From contig VGYR01000006.1 in the NCBI GenBank assembly GCA_016872925.1, forward strand, positions 1 through 35,714: a stretch of 35,714 bases of DNA, given 5' to 3'. The position numbers were made by a program, and so were the translations under genes. The stretch is from Planctomycetota bacterium. Lineage in GTDB: Bacteria > Planctomycetota > Planctomycetia > Pirellulales > UBA1268. Position 1 is the stretch's first letter; every line of letters starts with the position of its first letter. This document shows positions 25,684 through 33,310 of this stretch, one piece after another. Under the pieces are notes generated by a model. That model saw nothing but the letters and a program-made list of their open reading frames with translations, searched no databases and had not been told where the DNA came from.

Positions 25684-26568
25684 TCACGAGGAAATGGTGA
25701 TCCACGGCGAAGGAACTGTGAAATCCAGGTTCATGATACCCCGGCTCGCCGCGGGCGCCACAGCCAAGGCCGAAGGCGATTTTCCCAACCACGCCGCCCA
25801 CCAACTGTACGTGCTATTGGCCACGATGAAGTGACGGCACTGCGTCATCAGCCAGAAGTCGGCGATCGGCGAGCCGGAGGATCCGCCGTCTCCCGCAAGC
25901 CGGCAGCCGCACGCGATGAGGTTGGCGACCAGTGGACAGTTTGGCGTTTCTGTGAAGACATGAAACACGGGGTCGGGAACGTCGCGGCGAATGCGATTCA
26001 TCGCCTTTTCATAGTAGGAAAACGGCAACTCCCCTGCCTCGCCGCCGGAAGGCGTCGGCGATGTGGCGAATCGTCGCACGTGGACGCACACGCTCGGTGA
26101 TTCGTGGAACCGCGATCCCAACTCACGCAAGGCGGCGCCCGGCTGCCACGAGAAGGTCAAGTCACCCCGCAGCACGTCGGCAATCGCCTCTGCGTGTTCC
26201 GCCTGCTGCCAGTAGCCTTCGACATACACGCTCCCTGCCGTCGGCCGCTCGACGACCCGAGCGTCGTATCCCTGACTTTCCTCGTGCAAGTACCAGCGAC
26301 GCCCTGCGGGGAGCCGCTTGTTCGCAATCCTCGTGGCCATGCGTCGTGGCACGCCAAGCCGGTCGGCATATGACTCCCAGCGGGTTGCAGCACGACCCGC
26401 CACATGAAAATGATGCAGAGCATAGTGGCGACGGAACGGGTCGCGGGTGAAACCCGAGGTGGTGTCGAGCACCAGATCGGCAGCGTGGGCGAGCGCGAGA
26501 CGTCGTGCAAACGCATACATGAAGAGTTGGTTGCCGAGCCCGCCATAGATCCGAGCGATCACCTGCAT
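25684..26568 (-). CDS. Glycosyltransferase family 11 (alpha-1,2-fucosyltransferase-like)
   Basis: The 294-residue protein starts MQVIARIYGGLGNQLFMYAF, the GGLGNQLFqYA signature of GT11. SVCVHVRRF aligns with the HxRRgDY donor-binding motif but lacks the usual Gly-Asp after the two arginines. Near the C-terminus come HFIVANSTYSWWAAWLG (family: hnIisNSTFSWWaAWL) and FWLMTQCRHF. Characterised members transfer L-fucose from GDP-fucose in alpha-1,2 linkage, but no GDP-fucose synthesis genes are in the window and other 6-deoxy sugars are possible. The ATG at 26568 follows the upstream GT4 stop by about 40 bases. The Wzy-like gene begins soon after its stop. Confidence 0.9.
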   Translation of the reverse strand: MQVIARIYGGLGNQLFMYAFARRLALAHAADLVLDTTSGFTRDPFRRHYALHHFHVAGRAATRWESYADRLGVPRRMATRIANKRLPAGRRWYLHEESQGYDARVVERPTAGSVYVEGYWQQAEHAEAIADVLRGDLTFSWQPGAALRELGSRFHESPSVCVHVRRFATSPTPSGGEAGELPFSYYEKAMNRIRRDVPDPVFHVFTETPNCPLVANLIACGCRLAGDGGSSGSPIADFWLMTQCRHFIVANSTYSWWAAWLGKSPSALAVAPAASRGIMNLDFTVPSPWITISS

Positions 26569-26610
26569 TCATGGCACTCGTGCTGACGCAAATGAAATCA
26601 CAGCGTGCTC

Positions 26611-27804
26611 TCAGGCCGCCAGGCTCAGGAACATGCGCTCATATGCCGCCACCAGCGTTGGCTGCGCGTATCGTGCCGTGACGTAGTCGATGATCGCCTG
26701 CGGAGGCGGCAGTTCGATGGACTTCTGGAGCACCGCGGCGACCAACTCCCCGAATCTCGCATCCGCCCCGGGCGGAACGAGCAACTGCGGCATGATCGGC
26801 GCGAGCATCTCCGGGATCGCGCCAACGCATGTCGCCACCAACGGCAGCCCTACCGCCATGGCCTCCTGGGCGATCACACCAAAGCACTCCAGGGCTCTGG
26901 ATGGGAGCAGGAACACATCTGCGGCCTGATAGGCTAGGCGGAGCGTGTCATCGGGAACTCGCCCGTGGAAGGAGACGCCCCCTGCAAGGCCCAACTCCCA
27001 GGCAAGCCGCTCCAGGCGGAGTCGCGACTCTCCATCGCCTATCACGTGGAACTCGCATGCGCGGCTTCTCACCAGCGAACTGACGCCGCGGACCGCACAC
27101 TCTACCCCGTACCGTGGTCGCAGCTGCCGCACCGTCAAGACAACGGGAGACTCCTCACGCCACCCAAGCACGCGGCGTGCAGCCCGCTGGTCGGTGGTGC
27201 GACACCATCTGCGATCGATCCAATGCGGGATCAGGATCCACGGTTTTTCACACGCTCGCGGATACAGACTTTCGATGCGCGATCGGGTGTATTCGGAAAG
27301 CGAGTGGCAGATGGACGCGGCCCCCAACGCCGCGCTCTCCAGCCTGCGAATCGTCGCCAAACCCGGCAACTTCAGCGCGCCGCCGAGCCCCTCGTGCGTC
27401 CAGTTCCAGAGCTGCTCGAGATACGCGGGGGAGTGAATCGTTTGCACGATCGGGACATGCCGGTCCGTGGCTTCCGCCGCGGCAAGCACGCCATAGATTC
27501 CATGACCATGGACCACGTCCCAGCTCCGCGGGTCGCTGATCGCGGTGATGGCTGCCCGATAGTGCGCGATCCGGACCGACGGATTTCGTGGGTCAAAAGC
27601 CGACACTCGCGGTTGCGCGAACCGCCAAACCTGCACGTCATCGACTCGCTGCGGCTCAAGGTCCGACGAACCAAGGAACGCGGGACACAGGAGGTGAACA
27701 TCGTGCCCCTGCCTCGCCATGGCACGACACACGTCCCACGCGACACGGGCCAGACCCGTGGGATACTCGGGAAAAAACGTCTCGGCGATGGCCAGCAACC
27801 TCAT
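26611..27804 (-). CDS. Glycosyltransferase family 4
   Basis: This is a 397-residue GT-B enzyme starting MRLLAIAETFFPEYPTGLAR. VVHGHGIYGV and PIVQTIHSPAYLEQ lie in the acceptor domain, and VVLTVRQLRPRYGVECAV opens the donor domain. ECFGVIAQE within SRALECFGVIAQEAMAVG is the EX7E motif. The ATG at 27804 overlaps the flippase stop as ATGA. The open frame extends a further 148 codons upstream to 28248, but that part is antisense-like, Arg/Gly/Ser-rich, overlaps the flippase entirely and has no homology; it should not be annotated as coding. Confidence 0.92.
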   Translation of the reverse strand: MRLLAIAETFFPEYPTGLARVAWDVCRAMARQGHDVHLLCPAFLGSSDLEPQRVDDVQVWRFAQPRVSAFDPRNPSVRIAHYRAAITAISDPRSWDVVHGHGIYGVLAAAEATDRHVPIVQTIHSPAYLEQLWNWTHEGLGGALKLPGLATIRRLESAALGAASICHSLSEYTRSRIESLYPRACEKPWILIPHWIDRRWCRTTDQRAARRVLGWREESPVVLTVRQLRPRYGVECAVRGVSSLVRSRACEFHVIGDGESRLRLERLAWELGLAGGVSFHGRVPDDTLRLAYQAADVFLLPSRALECFGVIAQEAMAVGLPLVATCVGAIPEMLAPIMPQLLVPPGADARFGELVAAVLQKSIELPPPQAIIDYVTARYAQPTLVAAYERMFLSLAA

Positions 27805-29327
27805 CGAAGCCCACCCCGCCGACCGCCGCTTACGGGAATCATGCGGATTGCGAGGCTCCTGAGCTCGCCTGAGCATCCGAGAAGACACGTGGCATAGACC
27901 ACTGCAAAGGCACTGCAGGTGATAGCCAAGCCGAGGAAATCGCGGGCAACGAGCGTGGTCGCCGCTGCCGCTGCCGCCGCCGCTAGCGCTGCTGCTGCGC
28001 ATGCTTTCACGGCATCGATCGCCAAACCCGACCACCGACCACGATCCCAGGCGGAATGCGACCCGATCACCTTCGGCAGCAGCCACCAGGTCGTCAAGGC
28101 CCCCGCAAACAGCGGGGACGCAAGAAGCCCCACCATTCCGAAGAGCCAGGCCCCGATCGCCCCGATGCAGATCGCCAGCATGCTCTTCGCCAGGAGCGCC
28201 CGTCCGCTCACCGCATACAAACCCATCGCTGCACAGACATTGATGCACGTGGTCTCCAGAGTCCCGGCCAGCAGGCCGATCGCGATCAAGGCATTCGGCT
28301 CATCCCCCGCGTAAAACTCGCCACCCGCCCACAGCCTGACGAACGATGGGTTCAAAAGCATCGTCGCCATCGCGGCGGGAACGGCAATCCAGATGGCCGC
28401 GCGAACGACCGCGGCCATGGCGGCCGCGGAGTTGGTGCCTCCCCTTTCGGCATCGATAACGCTCAGTACCGGAGTGGCGGCGTGAGAAACCCGCTCCGCG
28501 AGCATGCGCAGCATCAGCGGAGCACGCTGGGTGACGTTTAGCGCCACCGTCGGAGCAGCACCGAGAAACCACGCGGCCATGATCATGTCGGAGTTCGACG
28601 CCAAAGCGGAGCCAGCGCGGCCAAGGAAAACACCGCGGCTCTCGCGGACGAGTCCTCCGACGCCGTCGAACGATCTCCGGGTCGGCCAGCCGGTCGCGGG
28701 CATCGTCAGGCTCGCATACGCCAGATTTCCAGTCAGGACGACGATCGCCTGCGCCAACAATCCTATGGGCAGCGACACGATGCCACGGCCGCCCCGAAGG
28801 AGCATGATGACAAGGGCCAGATTCACCATTTGCCCCACCAGCGCGATCACCCCATGAGCCGCAGGAGCCTGGGTTCCGAGCGTGACCACCGCCGCCCCAT
28901 ACGAGACGACGAAAACGGCCATCGCCACGGCGGCAATTAGGTACGCCACTGCGACCTGAGTTGTCTGCTCACATCCGATCCGCTCCACGAGCACCGCATG
29001 GAGGGGCAAGGCGAGGACCGCGGCGGTCAGTGTCACCATGGCAAATGCGCCGGCAAGAACGTAGGCCTGGACTCGCAGTCGGTTGATCGCCTGCAGATCC
29101 TGATGCGCGTGCGCCGCGGCGATGCGCTGCTGGATCACGAGATGCACCCCTGGATCAAGAAGGCCGACCCAACCAAGCAAGTTTCCAGTGACGAGCCATG
29201 CCCCGAACGTGGCTTCCGGCACATAGGCGAGACACATCGGCGTGATGATCAATCCTTGCACCAGATGCACCGCGATCTGGAGGTAGGCAAAGGCGACACC
29301 AACAAACGTGTTTCGCAGATGCCCCAC
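27801..29327 (-). CDS. Wzx-like oligosaccharide flippase (MOP superfamily), copy 2
   Basis: This 508-residue polytopic membrane protein has about fourteen hydrophobic segments, larger than copy 1. The N-terminus FAYLQIAVHLVQGLIITPMC with TFGAWLVTGNLLGWVGLLDPG is typical of polysaccharide flippases in exopolysaccharide loci. LARAGSALASNSDMIM-like sequence in the middle (GRAGSALASNSDMI) matches the second half-repeat. It probably translocates the undecaprenyl-linked repeat unit. Initiation is a GTG at 29327, about 55 bases after the NeuD-like gene. It is coupled to the downstream GT4 by an ATGA overlap. Having two flippases raises the question of whether two polymers are made. Confidence 0.88.
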   Translation of the reverse strand: MGHLRNTFVGVAFAYLQIAVHLVQGLIITPMCLAYVPEATFGAWLVTGNLLGWVGLLDPGVHLVIQQRIAAAHAHQDLQAINRLRVQAYVLAGAFAMVTLTAAVLALPLHAVLVERIGCEQTTQVAVAYLIAAVAMAVFVVSYGAAVVTLGTQAPAAHGVIALVGQMVNLALVIMLLRGGRGIVSLPIGLLAQAIVVLTGNLAYASLTMPATGWPTRRSFDGVGGLVRESRGVFLGRAGSALASNSDMIMAAWFLGAAPTVALNVTQRAPLMLRMLAERVSHAATPVLSVIDAERGGTNSAAAMAAVVRAAIWIAVPAAMATMLLNPSFVRLWAGGEFYAGDEPNALIAIGLLAGTLETTCINVCAAMGLYAVSGRALLAKSMLAICIGAIGAWLFGMVGLLASPLFAGALTTWWLLPKVIGSHSAWDRGRWSGLAIDAVKACAAAALAAAAAAAATTLVARDFLGLAITCSAFAVVYATCLLGCSGELRSLAIRMIPVSGGRRGGLR

Positions 29328-29382
29328 GAACTATCGCGGCTCATCCAGAGCGTTGTCGCGGCCTAGGACTCGAGCGCTCACC

Positions 29383-30150
29383 CTATCGACTCACATCGAG
29401 ATCGACGCGCGGCGAGATACGGCCCGGCACGCCGTATACCAGAGAGTCGGGAGGAACCGCCGACAGGGCGCATGAGTTCGCGCTGACTTTGCTACGCGAT
29501 CCTACCGAAACACCAGGCCCCACCGAGGCGTGAAGCCCGAGAAACACATCGTCGCCAATCGACGCGGCACCGCCGAGTGTCGAGTAAGGCGAGAGCACAG
29601 CATACGCGCCAGCTGTGGCATCATGCCCCAGTGACGCGTGGTAGTTGACAAGCACGCACTCGCCCAGCGTGCTCGAGTCGCTGACCACGGCATGCGGGCA
29701 GACAATCGATCCCGCCCCGACGGAAGACGTCTCGCTCACGGACGCAGAGGGATGCACAAGGCTGATGAACGTTGCCCCGCGCTGCCGTAAGTGCTCGGCC
29801 ACAGTGCGCCTCGCATACGCAACTCCGATCGCCAACAGATACGCGGTGCCAGCTTCCGGCCAGTGGTCTTTCACCGTGCCCAGTATTTGGGGCATCAAGC
29901 GGAATCCGTTCAGCCTCGTCAAATCGTCCGAGAGAAACCCTGCAATCAGGCCATCCGACTCAGGCCAAGCATCGGAGGCCCACTGGACGACTTCGCGGCC
30001 AAAGCCGCCGGCTCCGACGACCAAGACTCGTCGAATCTCAGGAGACGGCTGAAAACGATGCTGCTGCCACGAACGTCGTGAAGCGCCGGCAGCGAGCGTG
30101 CTCTGCCAGATGTCGTGCCAGCCTCCAATCTGAGGTCTGCGACTGTTCAT
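29383..30150 (-). CDS. NeuD/PglD-like sugar O-/N-acyltransferase (left-handed beta-helix)
   Basis: This is a protein of about 255 residues. An N-terminal nucleotide-sugar-binding domain starts RRVLVVGAGGFGREVV. It is followed by hexapeptide-repeat coils (VSETSSVGAGSIVCPHAVV, then IGDDVFLGLHASVGPGVSVG) and a closing VYGVPGR. The His in NYHASLGHDA is where PglD/NeuD enzymes keep their catalytic base. They transfer an acyl group from acyl-CoA to an amino sugar. Here an acyl carrier protein, ligase and reductase sit immediately upstream, so an acyl-ACP donor is conceivable. The start is uncertain: the ATG at 30150 follows the SDR stop by 17 bases, and a GTG at 30177 overlaps it. About 38 residues precede the conserved domain, which is longer than usual. 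Confidence 0.88.
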   Translation of the reverse strand: MNSRRPQIGGWHDIWQSTLAAGASRRSWQQHRFQPSPEIRRVLVVGAGGFGREVVQWASDAWPESDGLIAGFLSDDLTRLNGFRLMPQILGTVKDHWPEAGTAYLLAIGVAYARRTVAEHLRQRGATFISLVHPSASVSETSSVGAGSIVCPHAVVSDSSTLGECVLVNYHASLGHDATAGAYAVLSPYSTLGGAASIGDDVFLGLHASVGPGVSVGSRSKVSANSCALSAVPPDSLVYGVPGRISPRVDLDVSR

Positions 30151-30166
30151 GCCGGAGGCTGGGGTC

Positions 30167-30895
30167 TCAGGATCCACCGTCGACTCCGACCACCTGCGAG
30201 GTCACAAACGACATGCCGGACCCTGAAACGGTCGAGACGACCCCTGCGACATCGGCCGTCGTCCCAAGACGCTGCATGGCCAGCCTTCGCGAGATACGCT
30301 CGCGATTTTCCATCGCCAGCGACGCCGAAAGATCGGTGTCAAGGAAGCCCGGCGCAAGTGCGTTGACTCGGATTCCACGAGGGCCCAGCTCCCGAGCAAG
30401 GCAAATGCAAAAGCCCTCCAAAGCTGCTTTGGTGGCCGCGTAGACGGAGAGACCTGGCGATCCACGTGACGCTACCACCGACGAGATCAGGGTGACCGAG
30501 CGATCCCCGTCAGCGGCGACAAGCATCTGGCGAACGCACTCTCGAACAAACACGATGGTGCCGGTCACGTTTACAGCGACCATCGACTCAATCTCATCAT
30601 CGCGCATGGTCGCGAGTACGCCCTCGTGAGCGATCGCGGCGTTGGCGACGCAGTGGTCGATTTGGCCGAACCGCGCAGCCACGCCAGCCACGAACTCACG
30701 GATCTGAAGCAGACTTGCCGCATCCGCACGGGCTGCATGAAGACACTCAGGATTCGCCGCCAATAATGCGTCGAGCTGCGGAGAAGTTGATCGCGAGAAC
30801 GTGGCCACCCGATCGCCGCGGGCGAGGAGCGACTGAACGATTGCAAAACCGAGCCCACGAGAGCCACCAGACACGACGGAAACGGGCGATGTCAT
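30167..30895 (-). CDS. Short-chain dehydrogenase/reductase (FabG-like)
   Basis: This 242-residue classical SDR has the cofactor loop SGGSRGLGFA (9-18), NAAIAHEG, Asn109, Ser138/139 and the catalytic pair Tyr152/Lys156 in VYAATKAALE. The C-terminus GVDGGS matches the FabG-type ending. Arg/Ser after the second strand (TFSRST) suggests NADP(H). The ATG at 30895 overlaps the ligase stop (ATGA). Next to a dedicated acyl carrier protein and ligase, the simplest role is reduction of a 3-oxoacyl group on the carrier to a 3-hydroxyacyl group, as FabG does. A sugar reductase is an alternative. No ketosynthase accompanies it here. Confidence 0.88.
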   Translation of the reverse strand: MTSPVSVVSGGSRGLGFAIVQSLLARGDRVATFSRSTSPQLDALLAANPECLHAARADAASLLQIREFVAGVAARFGQIDHCVANAAIAHEGVLATMRDDEIESMVAVNVTGTIVFVRECVRQMLVAADGDRSVTLISSVVASRGSPGLSVYAATKAALEGFCICLARELGPRGIRVNALAPGFLDTDLSASLAMENRERISRRLAMQRLGTTADVAGVVSTVSGSGMSFVTSQVVGVDGGS

Positions 30896-32253
30896 CGGAC
30901 GACGGCGGGACGGCGGGAGGTTTTGCCGGCGGACGTGGTTGTGATCCGCTTCACGAGATCGAGGATCCGAGGCACGCCATGCGGCTCGAGCGAATCGCGA
31001 CAGGCCGCGAGCGCCGCGGCACGGATGCCCTCGGGCGTGGATCCTGCAGGGAGCGGGTCGGCAAGGACGATCTCCGCGGCCACGAGCTCACCGGTGATCG
31101 CACTCGGCTGGCCATACACCCGGGCCTCCACCACCCCGGACACACCCCGCAGCACCTCCTCCACCCGCTTCGGAAACACCTTCGCGCCGCCTACCACGAT
31201 CACATCGCTGCGGCGGCCGGTGAACTCGAAGCGGTCGCCGCGCCGCTCGACCACGTCGCCCGTGGCGACTTCCGCGGAGTCGCGGGAGAGCTGCACGAGC
31301 AGCTCGCCGTCGCGGCGCGTCGAGATCCGCACGCCGCCGGGAAGCTCTCGCCCCAGCCACGCCGCGGGAAAGCCCGGCTGGCCATCGGCGACCCGAAACA
31401 CCTCGCCCAGCTCCGTGGTGGCATACACATGCGTGATCCGGGCTGCGGGAAACATGTCTCGCGCCTTGGCCAGCAACGGCCCGTCGGCCGCCTCGCCTCC
31501 GAGCGTGATCCGCTCCGGCTTTGCGGCAGCGAGCAGCCCAGGATCGGCCGAGGCCAGCAGCCGCCGCAGCAGCGTGGGCGTGGCCGGCAGAATCGCCACC
31601 CGCTCCTCGACGAGCGCTCGCGCGACGACGTCGGGATCCCGGGAGGCGGGCACCACGAGCCTCCCGCCCGTGAGCAGCGACTGCCCCCACACCTGGATGC
31701 CAGCCCAGCGCGTGGCGTCGTAGGCCAAAAGCCAGCCGAGCCCCTGCCACTGCTCGGCGAGTCGGGCGGCGGAAAGCACAGCATCCCACGTGCGCTGCAC
31801 GAGCTTTGGGGGGCCGCTCGTGCCCGACGTGGCCACGACCACGTGCGGCGGGCCGGAATAGAGGGCGTCGCGCTGGCGACCGCCCGCTGAAACGGCCAAC
31901 GAGTCGTCGACGACCAGCCAGTCGCGGAGCTCGCCGACAAGATCGCGGGCGTCGTCGGGCACGAGCGCGACCGGCACTCCCTGGCGACCGCACGCTGCCG
32001 CCACGGCCACGAGCGACTCGACTCGGCGAGCTCTGACAACGACCCCGGCCGGTCGCGCGGCGGCGAGGGCCGCTTCGACGGCCGAGATGCTCTTGGCCAG
32101 GTCGGCGTAGGCGACGGCTCTGCGGCTCGGGCCGCCCGCGTCGGCTACCACCGCGAGGCGGCTCGCGTCCTGACGGGCGGTCTCGTCGATCGCCACGGCC
32201 AGCCGCTCGGCGGCGGGCTCGGCGTGAACCCGCGAGAGGTCGAGGGAGGTCAT
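30892..32253 (-). CDS. AMP-forming acyl ligase (ANL superfamily), likely loading the adjacent carrier protein
   Basis: The 453-residue adenylate-forming enzyme has the phosphate-binding loop VATSGTSGPPK (140-150), YATTELGEVF as motif A5, and GDVVERRGDRFEFTGRRSD as the hinge region. PHGVPRILDLVKRI then AGKTSRR supplies the C-terminal catalytic lysine. It is compact compared with typical acyl-CoA synthetases (500-600), resembling small ligases in natural-product loci. The start is the ATG at 32253, overlapping the carrier-protein stop as ATGA. The open frame running on to 32808 crosses the carrier and sugar transferase in another frame and is not coding. It probably activates a carboxylic acid with ATP and hands it to the carrier or CoA. 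Confidence 0.88.
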   Translation of the reverse strand: MTSLDLSRVHAEPAAERLAVAIDETARQDASRLAVVADAGGPSRRAVAYADLAKSISAVEAALAAARPAGVVVRARRVESLVAVAAACGRQGVPVALVPDDARDLVGELRDWLVVDDSLAVSAGGRQRDALYSGPPHVVVATSGTSGPPKLVQRTWDAVLSAARLAEQWQGLGWLLAYDATRWAGIQVWGQSLLTGGRLVVPASRDPDVVARALVEERVAILPATPTLLRRLLASADPGLLAAAKPERITLGGEAADGPLLAKARDMFPAARITHVYATTELGEVFRVADGQPGFPAAWLGRELPGGVRISTRRDGELLVQLSRDSAEVATGDVVERRGDRFEFTGRRSDVIVVGGAKVFPKRVEEVLRGVSGVVEARVYGQPSAITGELVAAEIVLADPLPAGSTPEGIRAAALAACRDSLEPHGVPRILDLVKRITTTSAGKTSRRPAVVR

Positions 32254-32513
32254 GAGCGACTCACGGCCTCCGTGTAGATCGCGATCAGATCTCCCACCGT
32301 GCGGATCGAGGGCCGACCAGCCGCCTCCGCCCGAAACGGGTCGACGCCGAGCGATCGCTCGAGGAGCACGATCGTCTGGGCGAGATCGAGCGAGTCGAGC
32401 CCGAGATCGGTGGAGAGGAGCATGGCGGGCGCCACGTCTTTCGCGTCGCGGCCCGTGTCGTGGAGGACGGTTCGGATCGCCGTTGCGATCGCATCGGGCA
32501 CGGTCGGCTTCAC
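32250..32513 (-). CDS. Acyl carrier protein
   Basis: The 87-residue four-helix carrier protein has the phosphopantetheine attachment serine at Ser41 in DLGLDSLDLAQ, preceded by an acidic loop. The second half (VLLERSLGVDPF, then RTVGDLIAIYTEAV) matches helices II-IV of the ACP fold. It is a dedicated carrier embedded in a glycan locus, not the fatty-acid AcpP, which normally sits with fab genes. It starts at a GTG at 32513, overlapping the stop of the sugar transferase (GTGA). It overlaps the ligase by ATGA, giving stoichiometric coupled expression. The cargo is not known. Confidence 0.92.
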   Translation of the reverse strand: MKPTVPDAIATAIRTVLHDTGRDAKDVAPAMLLSTDLGLDSLDLAQTIVLLERSLGVDPFRAEAAGRPSIRTVGDLIAIYTEAVSRS

Positions 32514-33169
32514 GGCGCAAACTCCTGCATGGTGGCGGTGCCGGGGGCGGCGATGCCGCGGCCGGTGATCGCCTGAGCCACCATTTGAAACGCGGTGAGG
32601 CTCGCAATCCAGAGATCGGTGAGCACGGCCCCCGGCTGGCCGAGCATCTCGACGTAGCGGGCGTCGAACTCCAGCCGCTCGGGCCAGGCGACGGCATTGC
32701 GGCCGTGCACCTGCGCCCAGCCCGTGAGGCCAGGCCGCACCAGGAGCCGTGAGGCCTGGCGGGGGTTGTAGCGCGGCACATACCGCATGGGGAGCGGGCG
32801 AGGGCCAATCAGGCTCATGTCGCCGCGGACAACGCTAAAGAGCTGGGGAAGCTCGTCGAGGCTCGTCCGGCGGAGCACACGCCCAAACACCCCGAGGCGG
32901 GCAGCGTCGGGCAGCGGCTGACCCGACGCATCGGCGGCCTGAGTCATCGAGCGAAACTTGGCGATCTGGATTGGCACGCCGCCCATGCCGGCCCGCTCCT
33001 CGCGATAGAGGATCGGCGGACCGAGCACCACGAGCACGGCGAGGCCGGTGACCACCATCAGCGGGAGGGCGACGACGAGCGCGAGCGACGCAACCACGAG
33101 ATCGCAGAGGCGTTTCATGAAGCGGGCGTAGAGCGTGGTGGGCGCGGAAGGGATGCGGGATTCAATCAC
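32510..33169 (-). CDS. PglC/WcaJ-type monotopic phosphoglycosyl transferase (initiating sugar transferase)
   Basis: This 219-residue enzyme transfers a sugar-1-phosphate from a nucleotide sugar to undecaprenyl phosphate, starting repeat-unit synthesis. One N-terminal re-entrant hydrophobic segment (about 22-52) follows YARFMKRLCDLV. The catalytic domain has KFRSMTQAAD (71-80), the catalytic Asp-Glu in RTSLDELPQLF (101-111), RGDMSLIGPRPLPMRYVPRY, and PGLTGWAQVHGRN. It lacks the extra N-terminal membrane bundle of long WbaP/WcaJ types, so it is of the short PglC class. The start is the GTG at 33169. A later ATG at 33118 would remove the conserved Tyr-x-x-Phe segment. The upstream region carries repeats and may contain its promoter. 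Confidence 0.93.
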   Translation of the reverse strand: MIESRIPSAPTTLYARFMKRLCDLVVASLALVVALPLMVVTGLAVLVVLGPPILYREERAGMGGVPIQIAKFRSMTQAADASGQPLPDAARLGVFGRVLRRTSLDELPQLFSVVRGDMSLIGPRPLPMRYVPRYNPRQASRLLVRPGLTGWAQVHGRNAVAWPERLEFDARYVEMLGQPGAVLTDLWIASLTAFQMVAQAITGRGIAAPGTATMQEFAP

Positions 33170-33192
33170 GAAGCGAGAGACCGCGTGGTGCC

Positions 33193-33214
33193 GCCGTACC
33201 GCTTACGCGGTTAC
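33193..33214 (+). repeat. Palindromic repeat, copy 1
   Basis: A 22-base unit containing GTACCGCTTACGCGGTTAC can fold on itself (CCGC against GCGG). An identical copy lies 96 bases downstream at 33289-33310, and both are followed by near-identical bases (cttcc). It resembles short intergenic palindromes I associate with planctomycete genomes. Confidence 0.8.
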
Positions 33215-33238
33215 GCTTCCAGCCATCGGCATACGAAA

Positions 33239-33264
33239 GCCCCAATCGCGTGAGCGATGGGGGC
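33239..33264. repeat. GC-rich hairpin repeat, copy 1
   Basis: GCCCC, ATCGC, a 4-base loop, GCGAT and GGGGC form a stem of about ten pairs. On the minus strand it is followed by TTTCG, a short T run, so it may terminate transcription of the aminotransferase/WecA-like pair. A close copy in inverted orientation is at 35682-35705 on the other side of that gene pair. Confidence 0.7.
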
Positions 33265-33288
33265 CGTAGCTGATGCAGGCTCGCCATG

Positions 33289-33310
33289 GCCGTACCGCTT
33301 ACGCGGTTAC
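33289..33310 (+). repeat. Palindromic repeat, copy 2, overlapping a stop codon
   Basis: This is identical over 22 bases to the unit at 33193-33214. It overlaps the 3' end of the WecA-like gene, whose TAA stop (33309-33307 on the minus strand) lies inside the repeat. The two copies flank the hairpin at 33239-33264, so the 120-base gap between the genes is almost all repeat sequence. Confidence 0.8.

Noticed and set aside
27805-28248. 148-codon N-terminal extension of the GT4 frame at 26611-27804
   Set aside because: It overlaps the flippase gene in another register, is Arg/Gly/Ser-rich, and lies upstream of a conserved ATG that overlaps the flippase stop.
30715-31890. 391-codon plus-strand frame
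   Set aside because: It is antisense to the ligase and SDR genes, with no recognisable motif or ribosome site.
32254-32808. Upstream extension of the AMP-ligase frame
   Set aside because: It runs through the ACP and sugar transferase genes in the wrong frame. The ATG at 32253 with ATGA overlap is the convincing start.
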